A program made the position numbers and the translations under genes. Below the pieces are notes generated by a model. It was not told the DNA's origin, ran no database searches, and saw nothing but the letters and a program-made list of their open reading frames with translations. Of a DNA stretch of 64,000 nt, positions 51,727 through 61,886 are shown piece by piece. Location of the stretch: assembly GCF_002102475.1 (NCBI RefSeq), contig NZ_MSQD01000002.1, positions 1-64,000 of the forward strand. The letters run 5' to 3'. Numbering within the stretch: the first letter of the stretch is position 1; every line of letters starts with the position of its first letter. This DNA is from Thermoanaerobacterium sp. PSU-2. GTDB lineage: Bacteria; Bacillota; Thermoanaerobacteria; Thermoanaerobacterales; Thermoanaerobacteraceae.

Positions 51727-52824
51727 ATGGATGATTTTATGAATGAATACACTTTTAATGAGATCCATGCCGGTGATATAGTAAAAGGTAAAATCATTAA
51801 AATACTTAACGATGGAATTATAGCGGATATCGGATATAAATCTGATGCATTTGTTCCTAAATCGCAATTGTCACTTAATCCAAACATAAGAATAAGCGAT
51901 GATTTTAATGTAGGAGATGAAATCAATCTATATATAATAAAAAGAGAAGATGAAAATGGTGATGTTTTAGCTTCAAAGGTAAAAGCAGACACCGAATTAG
52001 CTGAAGAAAGATTAAATACATCATTTAAAAATGGAGATATATTAAATGGAAAAATAATTGAAGTAGTAAAAGGGGGTGTTGTTGCCGAAGTATTAGGAGT
52101 TAAAGCATTTATACCAGCATCACAACTTGATATGCATTATGTGGATGATTTAAACTCATATTTAGGAGAAAAAATTGAAGTAAAAATCATTGATTATATT
52201 CCAAGCAAAAAATTAGTTGCATCAAGGAGAATCGTTTTAGAAGAAGAAAAAAGCAAAAAGAAAGAAACTTTGCTAAAGAACATACGAGAAGGGCAAGTTA
52301 TCAACGGCGTAGTAAGATCAATTGCAAAATTTGGTGTCTTTGTTGATTTAGGTGGTATTGATGGTTTGATTCCATTAAGAGAAATTTCTTGGAGTAAAAA
52401 TGTGAATATAAATGATGTATTGCATATTGGCGATAGAGTAGATGTTTATGTTGATAAAATAGATCAAGAAAAAATAACGCTAAATTTGAAAAAGCTTTTT
52501 CCAGATCCGTGGGTGAATATTAATGAGAAGTTTAAAGTTGGAGATATTATATTGGGTATTATAACAAATGTGACTACATTTGGTGCTTTTGTAGAGATTT
52601 CCGAAGGGTTAGAGGGGTTAGCGCACAAAAATGATTTAATAAAAAATGTCAAAGAGTATAAAATAGGGGACGAAATTACAGTCGAAATAATTAGCTTTGA
52701 CTCAGAAAAGAAAAAGTTAAGCTTGAAGGAAGTTGAAAAAAACAGTGAATCTTATGACTTAGAAAGAGAAGAATTAAATGTAACAATAAAGGATAGAATA
52801 CAAAACATAAATAATTATTCATAG
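51727..52824 (+). CDS. rpsA: S1 RNA-binding domain protein (ribosomal protein S1-like)
   Basis: A 365-residue protein with four S1 domains (about residues 17-80, 102-168, 190-255 and 272-340), each with a G-F-V type RNA-binding strand such as AKFGVFVDLGGIDGLIPL and TTFGAFVEISEGLEGLAH. Firmicute S1 proteins of this size pair with ispH. Ribosome site AAGGAAG. It ends in a charged tail. Confidence 0.92.
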   Translation: MDDFMNEYTFNEIHAGDIVKGKIIKILNDGIIADIGYKSDAFVPKSQLSLNPNIRISDDFNVGDEINLYIIKREDENGDVLASKVKADTELAEERLNTSFKNGDILNGKIIEVVKGGVVAEVLGVKAFIPASQLDMHYVDDLNSYLGEKIEVKIIDYIPSKKLVASRRIVLEEEKSKKKETLLKNIREGQVINGVVRSIAKFGVFVDLGGIDGLIPLREISWSKNVNINDVLHIGDRVDVYVDKIDQEKITLNLKKLFPDPWVNINEKFKVGDIILGIITNVTTFGAFVEISEGLEGLAHKNDLIKNVKEYKIGDEITVEIISFDSEKKKLSLKEVEKNSESYDLEREELNVTIKDRIQNINNYS

Positions 52825-52841
52825 GTGTTATGTAAAATACC

Positions 52842-52869
52842 TTGACAAAAGACAAAAATCTGATAAAAT
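52842..52869 (+). promoter_or_regulatory. sigma-A promoter of speD
   Basis: Perfect TTGACA (52842-52847), 16-base spacer and TAAAAT (52864-52869), 52 bases before the speD start. Confidence 0.78.
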
Positions 52870-52921
52870 TTATCTTATTGAATATCTATACTTTTAAAAT
52901 GCGAGGAGGCAAGATAAAAGA

Positions 52922-53296
52922 ATGAATGCTTTGGGTCGCCACATACTGGCAGAGATTTATGGTTGCGATGAAAATGTTCTTGATGATTGTGAATTAATAG
53001 AAGACATAATGGTAAAAGCAGCTATAGAAGCAGGTGCCGAAGTCCGTGAAGTTGCTTTCCATAAATTTAGCCCCCAGGGCGTTAGTGGAGTCGTTGTTAT
53101 TTCTGAATCACATATAACAATTCATACTTGGCCGGAATTAGGGTATGCAGCTGTTGATGTGTTTACGTGTGGAGATAATGTAAATCCGTGGAATGCATGT
53201 AATTATTTAACCAAGATGTTGAAGGCGAAGAATATGACTGCTACTGAAGTAAAAAGAGGGGTTTTTGAACAACCTGTCAAAGTTGTAAATTTGTAA
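52922..53296 (+). CDS. speD: S-adenosylmethionine decarboxylase proenzyme
   Basis: SpeD/SpeH (124 residues) self-cleaves to create a pyruvoyl cofactor and makes decarboxylated SAM for spermidine synthesis. The cleavage serine is in ISESHITIHTWPE; the FTCGD motif carries the active cysteine. Ribosome site GAGGAGG, 11 bases upstream. It stands apart from speE-speB (40595-42298) with its own promoter. Confidence 0.96.
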   Translation: MNALGRHILAEIYGCDENVLDDCELIEDIMVKAAIEAGAEVREVAFHKFSPQGVSGVVVISESHITIHTWPELGYAAVDVFTCGDNVNPWNACNYLTKMLKAKNMTATEVKRGVFEQPVKVVNL

Positions 53297-53324
53297 TTTG
53301 CAAAAAAAATTATTTTATGTATAT

Positions 53325-53352
53325 TTGACAATTTATGTGTTAATAATATTAA
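53325..53352 (+). promoter_or_regulatory. Possible sigma-A promoter before cheR
   Basis: TTGACA (53325-53330), 16-base spacer, TATTAA (53347-53352). The predicted start near 53359 would give only about 60 bases before the terminator at 53395-53421. Confidence 0.5.
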
Positions 53353-53394
53353 TGAACCTCACAAAATACATTGAGACCCCCTTTACATCATTTG

Positions 53395-53421
53395 AGTGGC
53401 TAAGTTTAGCCACTTTTTTTA
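53395..53421 (+). terminator. Terminator between speD and cheR
   Basis: Eight-base-pair stem AGTGGCTA / TAGCCACT with a 4-base loop followed by seven Ts. It may end speD transcripts or act as an attenuator on the promoter at 53325. Confidence 0.88.
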
Positions 53422-53452
53422 TCATGGTTAGACACTTGGAGGTGTACTTGAT

Positions 53453-54220
53453 TTGAATTATGACGAGTTTTTGCAGAAAATATTTAATTTAACCGGTATA
53501 GATTTATCTCTTTATAAAGAAAAACAAATGAAGAGAAGAGTCGATTCGTTTATTGCAAATAACAATTGTAAAAATTACGATGTTTTTTATGAGATACTAA
53601 CTAAGGATACGAAAATTTACAGAGAGTTTTTGAAATATATTACGATAAATGTGACAGAGTTTTTTAGAAATTTAGAACAATGGATGATTTTAAAAAACGA
53701 AATATTACCTAAAATTATCAAAAAGAACATGAAGATTTGGAGTGCTGCTTGTTCTACAGGTGAAGAAGCATATAGCCTTGCTATGTTGCTATCAGATTTT
53801 ATAGATTTAAGAGAAATCAACATCATTGCTACTGATATTGATGATGTAGTGCTTGAGAAAGCAAAAAAGGGGATTTATAACAATAAAAGTATTGAAAAAA
53901 TTCCAGAAGAATATATGAAATATTTTACTAAATTAGATGAAAATAATTTTGTTATTTCTGAAGAGTTGAGAAAAAATATTGTGTTTAAAAAGCACAATTT
54001 GTTACTTGATAAATATCCAGATAGCGTAGATTTGATTGTATGTAGAAATGTATTAATATATTTTAATGATAAGGCTAAAGAAGAAATTTATAAAAAATTT
54101 TATTCTAGCTTGAGTTCAAATGGAATCCTCTTTGTGGGAAGCACAGAACAAATCATTTTTCCTTACAAATATAATTTTGCTCCAATAAAAACTTTTTTTT
54201 ACAAAAAAATTTCTAAGTGA
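53453..54220 (+). CDS. cheR: CheR-type protein-glutamate methyltransferase
   Basis: CheR (255 residues) methylates glutamates of chemoreceptors. An N-terminal helical domain precedes the SAM domain with NVTEFFRN, WSAACSTGEEAYSLAMLL and IVCRNVLIYFN. TTG 53453 follows TGGAGGTG. It is a lone cheR with no other chemotaxis gene beside it in the window. Confidence 0.93.
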   Translation: MNYDEFLQKIFNLTGIDLSLYKEKQMKRRVDSFIANNNCKNYDVFYEILTKDTKIYREFLKYITINVTEFFRNLEQWMILKNEILPKIIKKNMKIWSAACSTGEEAYSLAMLLSDFIDLREINIIATDIDDVVLEKAKKGIYNNKSIEKIPEEYMKYFTKLDENNFVISEELRKNIVFKKHNLLLDKYPDSVDLIVCRNVLIYFNDKAKEEIYKKFYSSLSSNGILFVGSTEQIIFPYKYNFAPIKTFFYKKISK

Positions 54221-54342
54221 AATCGAGCTTAATTTTGCATTGTTCTTATAGTATAATATTATTTGAATTAGTGTAAGTCTTTATAGATAAATACAAATAT
54301 AAGCATTTACAATAGATTTTATTTTGCGGAGGTATGCATCTG

Positions 54343-55758
54343 ATGAGTGAAAGAAAAGAGATTATAGTTACAGAAGAAGACATAAAAAAACAAAAAGATA
54401 TAATAAATCAAATGGCTATTTTAAATAAAGATAAATATTTGAAATTTCACATAGAAACATATGGATGTCAGATGAACGTCCATGATTCAGAAAAATTAGC
54501 CGGCATGTTAACAGAAATGGGATACCAACATACTGATAATTTAGAGGATGCTGATGTCATACTTTTTAATACTTGCTGTGTCAGACAACATGCGGAAATA
54601 AGAATTTTTGGAAGAGTATCTCAGCTTAAAGAGCTTAAACAAAGAAAACCAAACATTATTTTAGGCATTTGCGGATGTATGATGCAGGAAAAAGAAGTTG
54701 TAGAGGCAATTAGAAAGGATTATCCATATATTGATATGGTTTTTGGGACGCATAATTTGTTTAAGTTCCCAGAACTTTTACAGGAAGCACTAAATTCCGA
54801 TACAACAGTTATAGATATTTGGGATGATAATAGCAATATTGTAGAAGATATTCCTATAAGGCGCGCAGAAGGTTTAAAGGCATGGGTAAATATCATATAT
54901 GGATGCAATAATTTCTGCACGTATTGTATTGTGCCGTATGTGCGTGGAAGAGAAAGAAGCAGAGAACCGAAAGATATAATAGATGAAATAAAGTCTTTAG
55001 CCGATGATGGATTTAAAGAAATAACATTGCTTGGCCAAAATGTAAATTCTTATGGCAATGATTTATCGCAAAAGGTGGATTTTGCCGATCTTTTGTGTAT
55101 GATAAACAACATAAATGGCATTGAGAGAATCAGGTTTATGACTTCACATCCAAAAGATATTTCTGACAAATTAATTTTTGCCATAAGGGATTTGGATAAA
55201 GTATGCGAGCATTTGCATTTGCCTGTACAGTCTGGAAGCAATAGAATTCTTGAGAAAATGAATAGAAAGTATACGAGAGAAAGGTATTTAGAAATAATAG
55301 AAAAACTAAGAAATAATATACCGGATATTGCAATAACAACAGATATTATAGTAGGCTTTCCGGGAGAAACAGATGAAGACTTTCAAGATACATTAGATCT
55401 TGTAAAAAAAGTCAAATATGATTCTGCGTATACATTTATTTACTCAAAGCGAAAGGGTACAGTAGCAGAAAAGATGCCTGATCAAGTAGATGAAGATATT
55501 AAGCATAAGAGACTTGAAGAACTGATAAAACTGCAAAACTCAATAAGTATAGAAAAAAACAATGAGATGAATGGAAAGATTGTAGAAGTGTTAGTTGAGG
55601 GAACCAGCAAACGAGACAGTGATAAGCTTACTGGGAGAACGAGGACAAATAAGATTGTCCATTTCAAAGGAGAACCTAACTTAATAGGTAAATTTGTCGA
55701 TGTTAAAATAATTGAAACAAAGGCTTGGACTATGCAAGGTGAGTTAATAAGTGAATAA
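54343..55758 (+). CDS. miaB: tRNA-2-methylthio-N6-dimethylallyladenosine synthase MiaB
   Basis: MiaB (471 residues) is a radical-SAM methylthiotransferase acting on i6A37 of tRNA. It has the N-terminal UPF0004 domain with three cluster cysteines (YGCQMN, NTCCVR, CGCMMQ), the radical-SAM [15 protein letters not shown], and a C-terminal TRAM domain. ATG 54343 fits the ribosome site GGAGG; ATG 54334 is too close. miaA, which supplies its substrate, is at 60572. Confidence 0.96.
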   Translation: MSERKEIIVTEEDIKKQKDIINQMAILNKDKYLKFHIETYGCQMNVHDSEKLAGMLTEMGYQHTDNLEDADVILFNTCCVRQHAEIRIFGRVSQLKELKQRKPNIILGICGCMMQEKEVVEAIRKDYPYIDMVFGTHNLFKFPELLQEALNSDTTVIDIWDDNSNIVEDIPIRRAEGLKAWVNIIYGCNNFCTYCIVPYVRGRERSREPKDIIDEIKSLADDGFKEITLLGQNVNSYGNDLSQKVDFADLLCMINNINGIERIRFMTSHPKDISDKLIFAIRDLDKVCEHLHLPVQSGSNRILEKMNRKYTRERYLEIIEKLRNNIPDIAITTDIIVGFPGETDEDFQDTLDLVKKVKYDSAYTFIYSKRKGTVAEKMPDQVDEDIKHKRLEELIKLQNSISIEKNNEMNGKIVEVLVEGTSKRDSDKLTGRTRTNKIVHFKGEPNLIGKFVDVKIIETKAWTMQGELISE

Positions 55759-56116
55759 ATATAATAAAAATATTATCATTGAAAAAGCAATAGAATTAGG
55801 AAAAAGTTTGGCGGATTCTGACGTTATCAGCGAATTAAGGGATGCAGAGATTGCATTTTTAAATGATAAAGAAGCACAATTACTTCTTTCAAAGTTGAAA
55901 AAGTATGAAAAAAATGGGAAACAAGGCGTCGAGTTGAACTATCTTAAAGAAGAATTATTTGAATTAGATAGTTATAAGAGACTGATAAATGCACAGAAAG
56001 CTTCTAAAGAGTTAATGACTGAGATAAACAGTATATTGAATTTTTATATAAATGGTATAGACCATAAGTGTGATAAAAATTCTTGTGGGAATTGTCATAG
56101 GCATTGTGCAAATTGA
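55751..56116 (+). CDS. ricA: RicA (YmcA)-like YlbF/YmcA family protein
   Basis: A 121-residue helical YlbF/YmcA family protein (DUF964). Bacillus YmcA (RicA) lies directly after miaB, as here, and with RicF and RicT forms an Fe-S complex that guides RNase Y and affects sporulation and competence. The C-terminus has four cysteines in [15 protein letters not shown], fitting cluster binding. GTG 55751 follows AAGGTGAG and overlaps miaB by 8 bases. Confidence 0.85.
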   Translation: MNKYNKNIIIEKAIELGKSLADSDVISELRDAEIAFLNDKEAQLLLSKLKKYEKNGKQGVELNYLKEELFELDSYKRLINAQKASKELMTEINSILNFYINGIDHKCDKNSCGNCHRHCAN

Positions 56117-56151
56117 GTTTTGACTTATCCATAAAATTGGAGGTAGTTTTA

Positions 56152-58725
56152 ATGCCGTATACTCCTATGATGGAACAATATTTAAAAATAAAAGAGAAGT
56201 ACAAAGATTCGATTTTATTTTTTCGGATCGGTGATTTTTATGAAATGTTTTTTGATGATGCAGTAATTGCATCAAAAGAATTGGAAATAGTTTTGACAGG
56301 TAAAGATTGTGGACAAGAAGAAAGAGCACCAATGGCTGGAGTGCCGTTTCATGCCGCAGATTTTTATATAGATAAACTAGTCAAAAAAGGATATAAAGTA
56401 GCAATTTGTGAACAGTTGGAGGATCCTGCTTATGCCAAAGGATTGGTAGAAAGAGATGTCATACGAGTTTTTACTCCAGGTACTGTAATAAACACAAATT
56501 CATTAGAGGAGAAAAGCAATAATTACCTTTTATCTATATTTAAAGAAGGAGACGGCTATGGATTGTCTTTTGTTGATGTGTTGACAGGAGAATTATTTGT
56601 GACACAAATTACAAAGTGTAACGATATAAGAAAAATATACGACGAAATAATGAGATACAGTCCTTCTGAAATAATAGCCAATAATGATTTTTTTGAATTA
56701 AAAAGATTAGTGAAAATTTTAAATTCAAGTAAAGTTTTTATAAACAAATATGATAAAGTATTAAATAATGCAGAAGATGTAATAATAACTCAATTTAACA
56801 AGTCACTGAAAGATTTAAAATTAGAGAGGAAAAAATATGCAATAAAATCTTTAGCATCTGTTCTTTTGTACTTAAAAGAAATGCAGAAGGTTGAATTAAA
56901 CCAATTAAACAATTTAACTTATTATGAAGACAATTCTTTCATGTTGCTTGATAATAACACAATAAGAAACTTGGAAATCATATATTCAATAAATAGAGAT
57001 CATTCTAAAAGTGGAACTTTACTCAGTGTATTAGATCAAACTGTTACACCTATGGGGGGAAGATTACTTAAAAGATGGTTAGAAGAACCCTTAATAGATG
57101 TAGAAAAAATCAATTATCGATTGGATTCTGTTTCGGAATTATACAATGATTATAAAGGGCGATTGGATATTAGAGATATTTTAAAGGGGATTTATGATTT
57201 AGAAAGGCTTTCCAGCAAATTAGTTTATCAAAATATAAATGCAAAAGATCTTTTATCTATAAAGATCTCAATTGAAAGGCTTCCTAAGTTAAAACAATTG
57301 CTTGATAAGTACAATTCTAATTATTTAAAAGAGATATTTAGTAAGTTAGATACATTGCAAGATATACATGATTTAATCGATAAATCAATTAAAGATGATC
57401 CATCTTCTAATGTTAAGGAAGGAAATATCATAAAAGATGGTTTTGATAAAAATATTGATGAATTAAGAAGAGCATCGATAGACGGTAAATCATGGATAGC
57501 AAACCTTGAAGCATATGAGAAAGAAAAAACCGGCATAAAAACATTAAAAATTGGTTATAATAAAGTATTTGGTTACTATATTGAAGTATCAAAATCATAT
57601 ATTTCATCTGTTCCCGAAAATTATATTAGAAAGCAGACACTTGCTAATGCTGAGAGGTATATTACTCCAGAACTTAAAGAAATAGAAGAAAAAATTCTTG
57701 GTGCAGAAACTAAGCTTGTAGAGATGGAGTATGAAATATTTGACCGTATAAGAGAGCAGATAAAAAATGAGATATATCGAATACAGATGACGTCCAGATA
57801 TATAGCTATTTTAGATGTTCTCGTTTCTCTGGCGACAGTGGCAGAAACAAATAATTATGTTAAGCCTGTGGTAAATAGCAGTGACAGGATTGTAATAAAA
57901 GATGGAAGACACCCAGTCATTGAAACGATTATGGATGACTCTTTTATATCAAATGATATCGAAATTGATGGCAAAAAACCTATCATGATTATAACAGGGC
58001 CAAATATGGCCGGAAAATCTACTTACATGCGGCAAGTTGCATTAATTGTTTTGATGGCTCAAATTGGCAGCTTTGTTCCTGCATCTTATGCTGAAATAGG
58101 TGTTGTCGATAGGATTTTTACAAGAGTAGGTGCTTCTGATGATTTGTTTTCCGGGCAAAGTACTTTTATGGTGGAAATGAATGAGGTATCAATAATATTA
58201 AATTCTGCCACAAAAAACAGTTTAATTATACTTGATGAAGTTGGACGTGGTACAAGCACTTATGACGGTATGAGCATAGCATGTGCTATTCTTGAATACA
58301 TTCATGATAAAATAAAGGCAAAAACTATGTTTGCAACACATTATCATGAATTAACTAATTTAGAAGACAAGCTAGATGGAATTAAAAATTATAATATCTC
58401 TGTTGAAGAAACGGATGATGAAATAATTTTTTTGCGAAAGATAATACCTGGTGCGGCAGATAAAAGCTATGGCATTCAGGTTGCAAAATTAGCTGGACTG
58501 CCGGATGAAGTCATTCAAAATGCGAAAAAAATATTGAATAATTTAGAGAATAGCGACTTAGAAGTGGCCACTACATTTATGCCTACTCAGATTGATATAT
58601 TCAGCTTAGAAAAAGAAACGTTGATAGAAGAAATAGTTGACTTAGATATAGAAAATATTACACCTATACAAGCTTTAAATTATTTATACGATTTAAAGAA
58701 AAAAGCCCTTTCATTAAGGATGTGA
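56152..58725 (+). CDS. mutS: DNA mismatch repair protein MutS
   Basis: MutS (857 residues) recognises mismatches. The N-terminal FFRIGDFYEMFFDDA motif carries the mismatch-stacking phenylalanine and glutamate; the C-terminal ATPase has GPNMAGKSTYMRQ and the DEVGRGTSTYDG motif. ATG 56152 follows TTGGAGG; a frame extending to 56104 has no ribosome site. Confidence 0.97.
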   Translation: MPYTPMMEQYLKIKEKYKDSILFFRIGDFYEMFFDDAVIASKELEIVLTGKDCGQEERAPMAGVPFHAADFYIDKLVKKGYKVAICEQLEDPAYAKGLVERDVIRVFTPGTVINTNSLEEKSNNYLLSIFKEGDGYGLSFVDVLTGELFVTQITKCNDIRKIYDEIMRYSPSEIIANNDFFELKRLVKILNSSKVFINKYDKVLNNAEDVIITQFNKSLKDLKLERKKYAIKSLASVLLYLKEMQKVELNQLNNLTYYEDNSFMLLDNNTIRNLEIIYSINRDHSKSGTLLSVLDQTVTPMGGRLLKRWLEEPLIDVEKINYRLDSVSELYNDYKGRLDIRDILKGIYDLERLSSKLVYQNINAKDLLSIKISIERLPKLKQLLDKYNSNYLKEIFSKLDTLQDIHDLIDKSIKDDPSSNVKEGNIIKDGFDKNIDELRRASIDGKSWIANLEAYEKEKTGIKTLKIGYNKVFGYYIEVSKSYISSVPENYIRKQTLANAERYITPELKEIEEKILGAETKLVEMEYEIFDRIREQIKNEIYRIQMTSRYIAILDVLVSLATVAETNNYVKPVVNSSDRIVIKDGRHPVIETIMDDSFISNDIEIDGKKPIMIITGPNMAGKSTYMRQVALIVLMAQIGSFVPASYAEIGVVDRIFTRVGASDDLFSGQSTFMVEMNEVSIILNSATKNSLIILDEVGRGTSTYDGMSIACAILEYIHDKIKAKTMFATHYHELTNLEDKLDGIKNYNISVEETDDEIIFLRKIIPGAADKSYGIQVAKLAGLPDEVIQNAKKILNNLENSDLEVATTFMPTQIDIFSLEKETLIEEIVDLDIENITPIQALNYLYDLKKKALSLRM

Positions 58726-58730
58726 TCTCA

Positions 58731-60560
58731 ATGAATAAAATCAACCTTTTAGATGATGAGTTGATAAATAAAATTTCTGCTGGTGAAGTTGTTGAAAGAC
58801 CAATGTCTATAGTTAAAGAACTTGTAGAAAATTCAATAGACGCAGATAGTAAGAACATTACAATTGAAATAATAGATGGTGGAATACCTTACATAAAGGT
58901 TTTAGATGATGGTTGCGGTATGAATGAAATTGATGCTGTTTTAGCTTTTGGGCGTCATGCTACAAGCAAGATAAAATCAACAGATGATCTTTTTAACATA
59001 GGGACATTAGGGTTTCGCGGTGAAGCATTAGCAAGTATTGCGTCTATATCAAAAGTTTTGTTAAAGACTAAGGAAGAAAATTCCTTGTATGGAACTTTGA
59101 TTAATGTTGAAGGTGGAAAAATTTTAAAAAAAGTTAAGTGCGGATGCGAGAAGGGCTGTAGCGTTGAAGTAAAAGATGTGTTTTACAATACACCAGCAAG
59201 GAGAAAGTTTTTAAAGCGACCATCTACAGAGGCAATGTATATAACAGATATGGTAGCTAAAATTGCCCTTTCAAGGCCGGACATATCATTTAAATACATA
59301 AAAGATAAAAGAATGGAATTTATGACGTCTGGAAATAATTCTGTCAATGAGGTCATTTTAAGGCTTTATGGTGACGAATTGTATTCAAATTTGATAGAGA
59401 CTGAATACAATGATGAATATATGAATATAAAAATATTTTTATGTAAGCCTTCATATACAAGAGGAAATCGAAACATGCAAATTTTATTTGTCAATGGAAG
59501 GTTTGTAAAAAACAAGATCTATACAACTGCTGTTGAAGAAGCATATAAAACATTGATTCCAGTAAATAGATATCCTGTTGCGATTACGTATTTAAATATT
59601 GATCCTAAAAATATAGACGTAAATGTTCATCCAACAAAATTAGAAGTTAAATTTTCAGACGAAAAGGAAATTTTTGACTCTATATACAAAAGTATAAAAA
59701 ATGCTTTAAATAGATCAAATCTTATTCCAACTATTAGACATGATATGTTTACATATGCAGATATCACAGAAAATAAAGTAGAAGAAAAATCTAATCCGAA
59801 ACAGCTTAATATGATAGAAGAAGAGTCAACTAATAAAATATTAGAAGTCTATCCAAATAACAAAAGTTTAGTATCCAACGTAAAGGAAAGCAGCGAAAAG
59901 GCTTATTTTGATTACAATGATGTCAATGCTTTCAACAAAGAAATCGAAAATACGCACATAGAAAATTTTAATACATTGCCTGATGAACGTGATGATTATA
60001 AAATCGTTGGTGTGATTTTTTCAACTTATATAATTGTAGAAAAAGACGACGTGATATACTTAGTAGATCAACATGCTGCGCATGAAAGGATATTGTATGA
60101 AAAGTTTATGAACATGTATAATAATGTTCAGGGAAAACAGACAACTATCCCCATTCTGATAAATATTGAACCTGGTGATGATGTTATAATTAATGAGAAC
60201 ATAGAATTATTTAATAAATTGGGTTATAAATTTGAAAGTTTTGGAAATAATTCAATTATATTAAGAGAAGTGCCGGTTGTATTAGGTCAGCCAGAATCAA
60301 GACAACTATTCATTGACATAATTGATAAATTGAAAAGAGATGATTTTAACAAAGACATTAATTTAAAAGAGGAAACAATAATAATGATGGCTTGCAAAAA
60401 GGCAGTTAAAGCAATGGACAGTTTATCAAAAGAGGAGATTACCTCCTTATTTAATGATTTAAAAGTTACTGAAAATCCCTATACGTGTCCACATGGGCGG
60501 CCGGTAATAGTATCGATAAAAAAATATGAATTAGAAAAAATGTTTAAAAGGATCATGTAA
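58731..60560 (+). CDS. mutL: DNA mismatch repair protein MutL
   Basis: MutL (609 residues), GHKL ATPase with a C-terminal endonuclease domain. Visible: KELVENSIDAD, DDGCGM, GFRGEALASI at the N-terminus, and endonuclease motifs DQHAAHER, ACKKAVKAMD and CPHGRP near the C-terminus, as in species without MutH. ATG 58731 is 10 bases after AAGGA; an in-frame GTG at 58722 touches it. Confidence 0.97.
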   Translation: MNKINLLDDELINKISAGEVVERPMSIVKELVENSIDADSKNITIEIIDGGIPYIKVLDDGCGMNEIDAVLAFGRHATSKIKSTDDLFNIGTLGFRGEALASIASISKVLLKTKEENSLYGTLINVEGGKILKKVKCGCEKGCSVEVKDVFYNTPARRKFLKRPSTEAMYITDMVAKIALSRPDISFKYIKDKRMEFMTSGNNSVNEVILRLYGDELYSNLIETEYNDEYMNIKIFLCKPSYTRGNRNMQILFVNGRFVKNKIYTTAVEEAYKTLIPVNRYPVAITYLNIDPKNIDVNVHPTKLEVKFSDEKEIFDSIYKSIKNALNRSNLIPTIRHDMFTYADITENKVEEKSNPKQLNMIEEESTNKILEVYPNNKSLVSNVKESSEKAYFDYNDVNAFNKEIENTHIENFNTLPDERDDYKIVGVIFSTYIIVEKDDVIYLVDQHAAHERILYEKFMNMYNNVQGKQTTIPILINIEPGDDVIINENIELFNKLGYKFESFGNNSIILREVPVVLGQPESRQLFIDIIDKLKRDDFNKDINLKEETIIMMACKKAVKAMDSLSKEEITSLFNDLKVTENPYTCPHGRPVIVSIKKYELEKMFKRIM

Positions 60561-60571
60561 GAGGTGTTTCA

Positions 60572-61522
60572 ATGGCAATACCATTATTAATAATCGTAGG
60601 ACCAACTGCTTCAGGAAAGTCAAGATTATCTATAGAAATTGCTAAATTTTATAATGGTGAAATAATATCTGCTGATTCGATGCAGATATATAAATATATG
60701 AATATTGGAACTGCTAAAGTAACAGATGAAGAAAGACAAGGTATACCACATTATATGATAGATATAGTTGAACCAAACGTTAAATTTAGTGTCGCTGAAT
60801 ACGAGAAAATGGCTAAACCATTGATAGATGATATTTTTAAAAGAGGGAAATTACCAATTGTTGTTGGCGGTACAGGCTTATATGTGGATTCATTGATTTA
60901 CATAATGAATTTTTCAGAGTATATTGGCAATGATGATTTTAGATCTGCCCTAAAAAATATAGCGTCTGTTTTAGGCAATGAATATTTATTTGAAAGGTTA
61001 AAAATGATCGACCCTAAAACTTATTCTAAACTTCATCCAAATGACTTAAGAAGAGTCATTAGAGCTTTAGAGGTTTACCAATTTACCGGGATACCAATTT
61101 CTGTTTATCAGGAATTAAGCAATAAGCGCGTCAATCCAGACTACAATGCCATAATGATAGGTTTAAATTACAGAAATAGAGAAACTTTGTATAAAAAAAT
61201 TGATGATAGAGTAGATGCGATGATAAAAAATAATTTAATAGATGAAGTGGTAAATTTGCTAAAAATAGGGTATAATAAGTATGGTACATCTATGCAGGCT
61301 TTAGGGTATAAAGAAATTGTAGAATATCTGGAGGGAAAAGTTTCATTAGAAGAAGCAATTGCTGATTTAAAAACGAAGACAAGGAGGTATGCAAAAAGGC
61401 AGATAACATGGTTTAAAAGTTATGAAACCATAAATTGGTTTTATGTTGATGATTATAGTAGCTTTGAAGATCTTGAAAAAAATATTATTTCTTTTTTAGC
61501 AGGAAAATTAAAATTTAAGTAG
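60572..61522 (+). CDS. miaA: tRNA dimethylallyltransferase
   Basis: MiaA (316 residues) transfers the dimethylallyl group to A37 of tRNAs. VGPTASGKSRLSIEIA (P-loop), ISADSMQIYKYMNIGTAK and GGTGLYVDSLIY are typical, plus the C-terminal RRYAKRQITWF. ATG 60572 behind AGAGGTG. hfq follows. Confidence 0.96.
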   Translation: MAIPLLIIVGPTASGKSRLSIEIAKFYNGEIISADSMQIYKYMNIGTAKVTDEERQGIPHYMIDIVEPNVKFSVAEYEKMAKPLIDDIFKRGKLPIVVGGTGLYVDSLIYIMNFSEYIGNDDFRSALKNIASVLGNEYLFERLKMIDPKTYSKLHPNDLRRVIRALEVYQFTGIPISVYQELSNKRVNPDYNAIMIGLNYRNRETLYKKIDDRVDAMIKNNLIDEVVNLLKIGYNKYGTSMQALGYKEIVEYLEGKVSLEEAIADLKTKTRRYAKRQITWFKSYETINWFYVDDYSSFEDLEKNIISFLAGKLKFK

Positions 61523-61564
61523 AATATAAATAATTATTAACAACAATAGAAGGGGGATGGCTAT

Positions 61565-61819
61565 ATGAATCAAAAAACAGCTATCAATTTACAGGATATT
61601 TTTTTAAATCAGGTAAGAAAAGAACATATTGCTGTAACAGTTTATCTGATTAATGGCTTTCAGTTAAAAGGCATGGTTAAAGGTTTTGACAATTTTACGG
61701 TTGTTTTGGAAACAGATAATAAACAACAGCAGCTTATATACAAACACGCTGTTTCTACAATAACTCCTTTAAAGCCAGTAATTTTTACAACGACTGAGAA
61801 GGATGAAAAGCAGCAATAA
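61565..61819 (+). CDS. hfq: RNA chaperone Hfq
   Basis: Hfq (84 residues), a hexameric Sm-like RNA-binding protein. [38 protein letters not shown] (Sm1) and the [11 protein letters not shown] (Sm2) motif with its histidine are complete. AGGGGGATG 5' of ATG 61565. Followed by a strong hairpin. Confidence 0.97.
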   Translation: MNQKTAINLQDIFLNQVRKEHIAVTVYLINGFQLKGMVKGFDNFTVVLETDNKQQQLIYKHAVSTITPLKPVIFTTTEKDEKQQ

Positions 61820-61832
61820 TGTAAGAAAACGC

Positions 61833-61865
61833 AAAAACAGTATTAGAATAGCTAATACTGTTTTT
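61833..61865 (+). terminator. Terminator after hfq
   Basis: Fourteen-base-pair stem AAAAACAGTATTAG / CTAATACTGTTTTT (61833-61846, 61852-61865), 5-base loop; the stem's 3' arm ends in five Ts. Confidence 0.85.
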
Positions 61866-61886
61866 AAATATTGGAGGTATATGTTT

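Noticed and set aside
50873-52824. IspH-S1 fusion protein, known in some Clostridia
   Set aside because: ispH has a stop at 51722-51724 and the S1 ATG at 51727 is in a different frame, so they are separate genes here.
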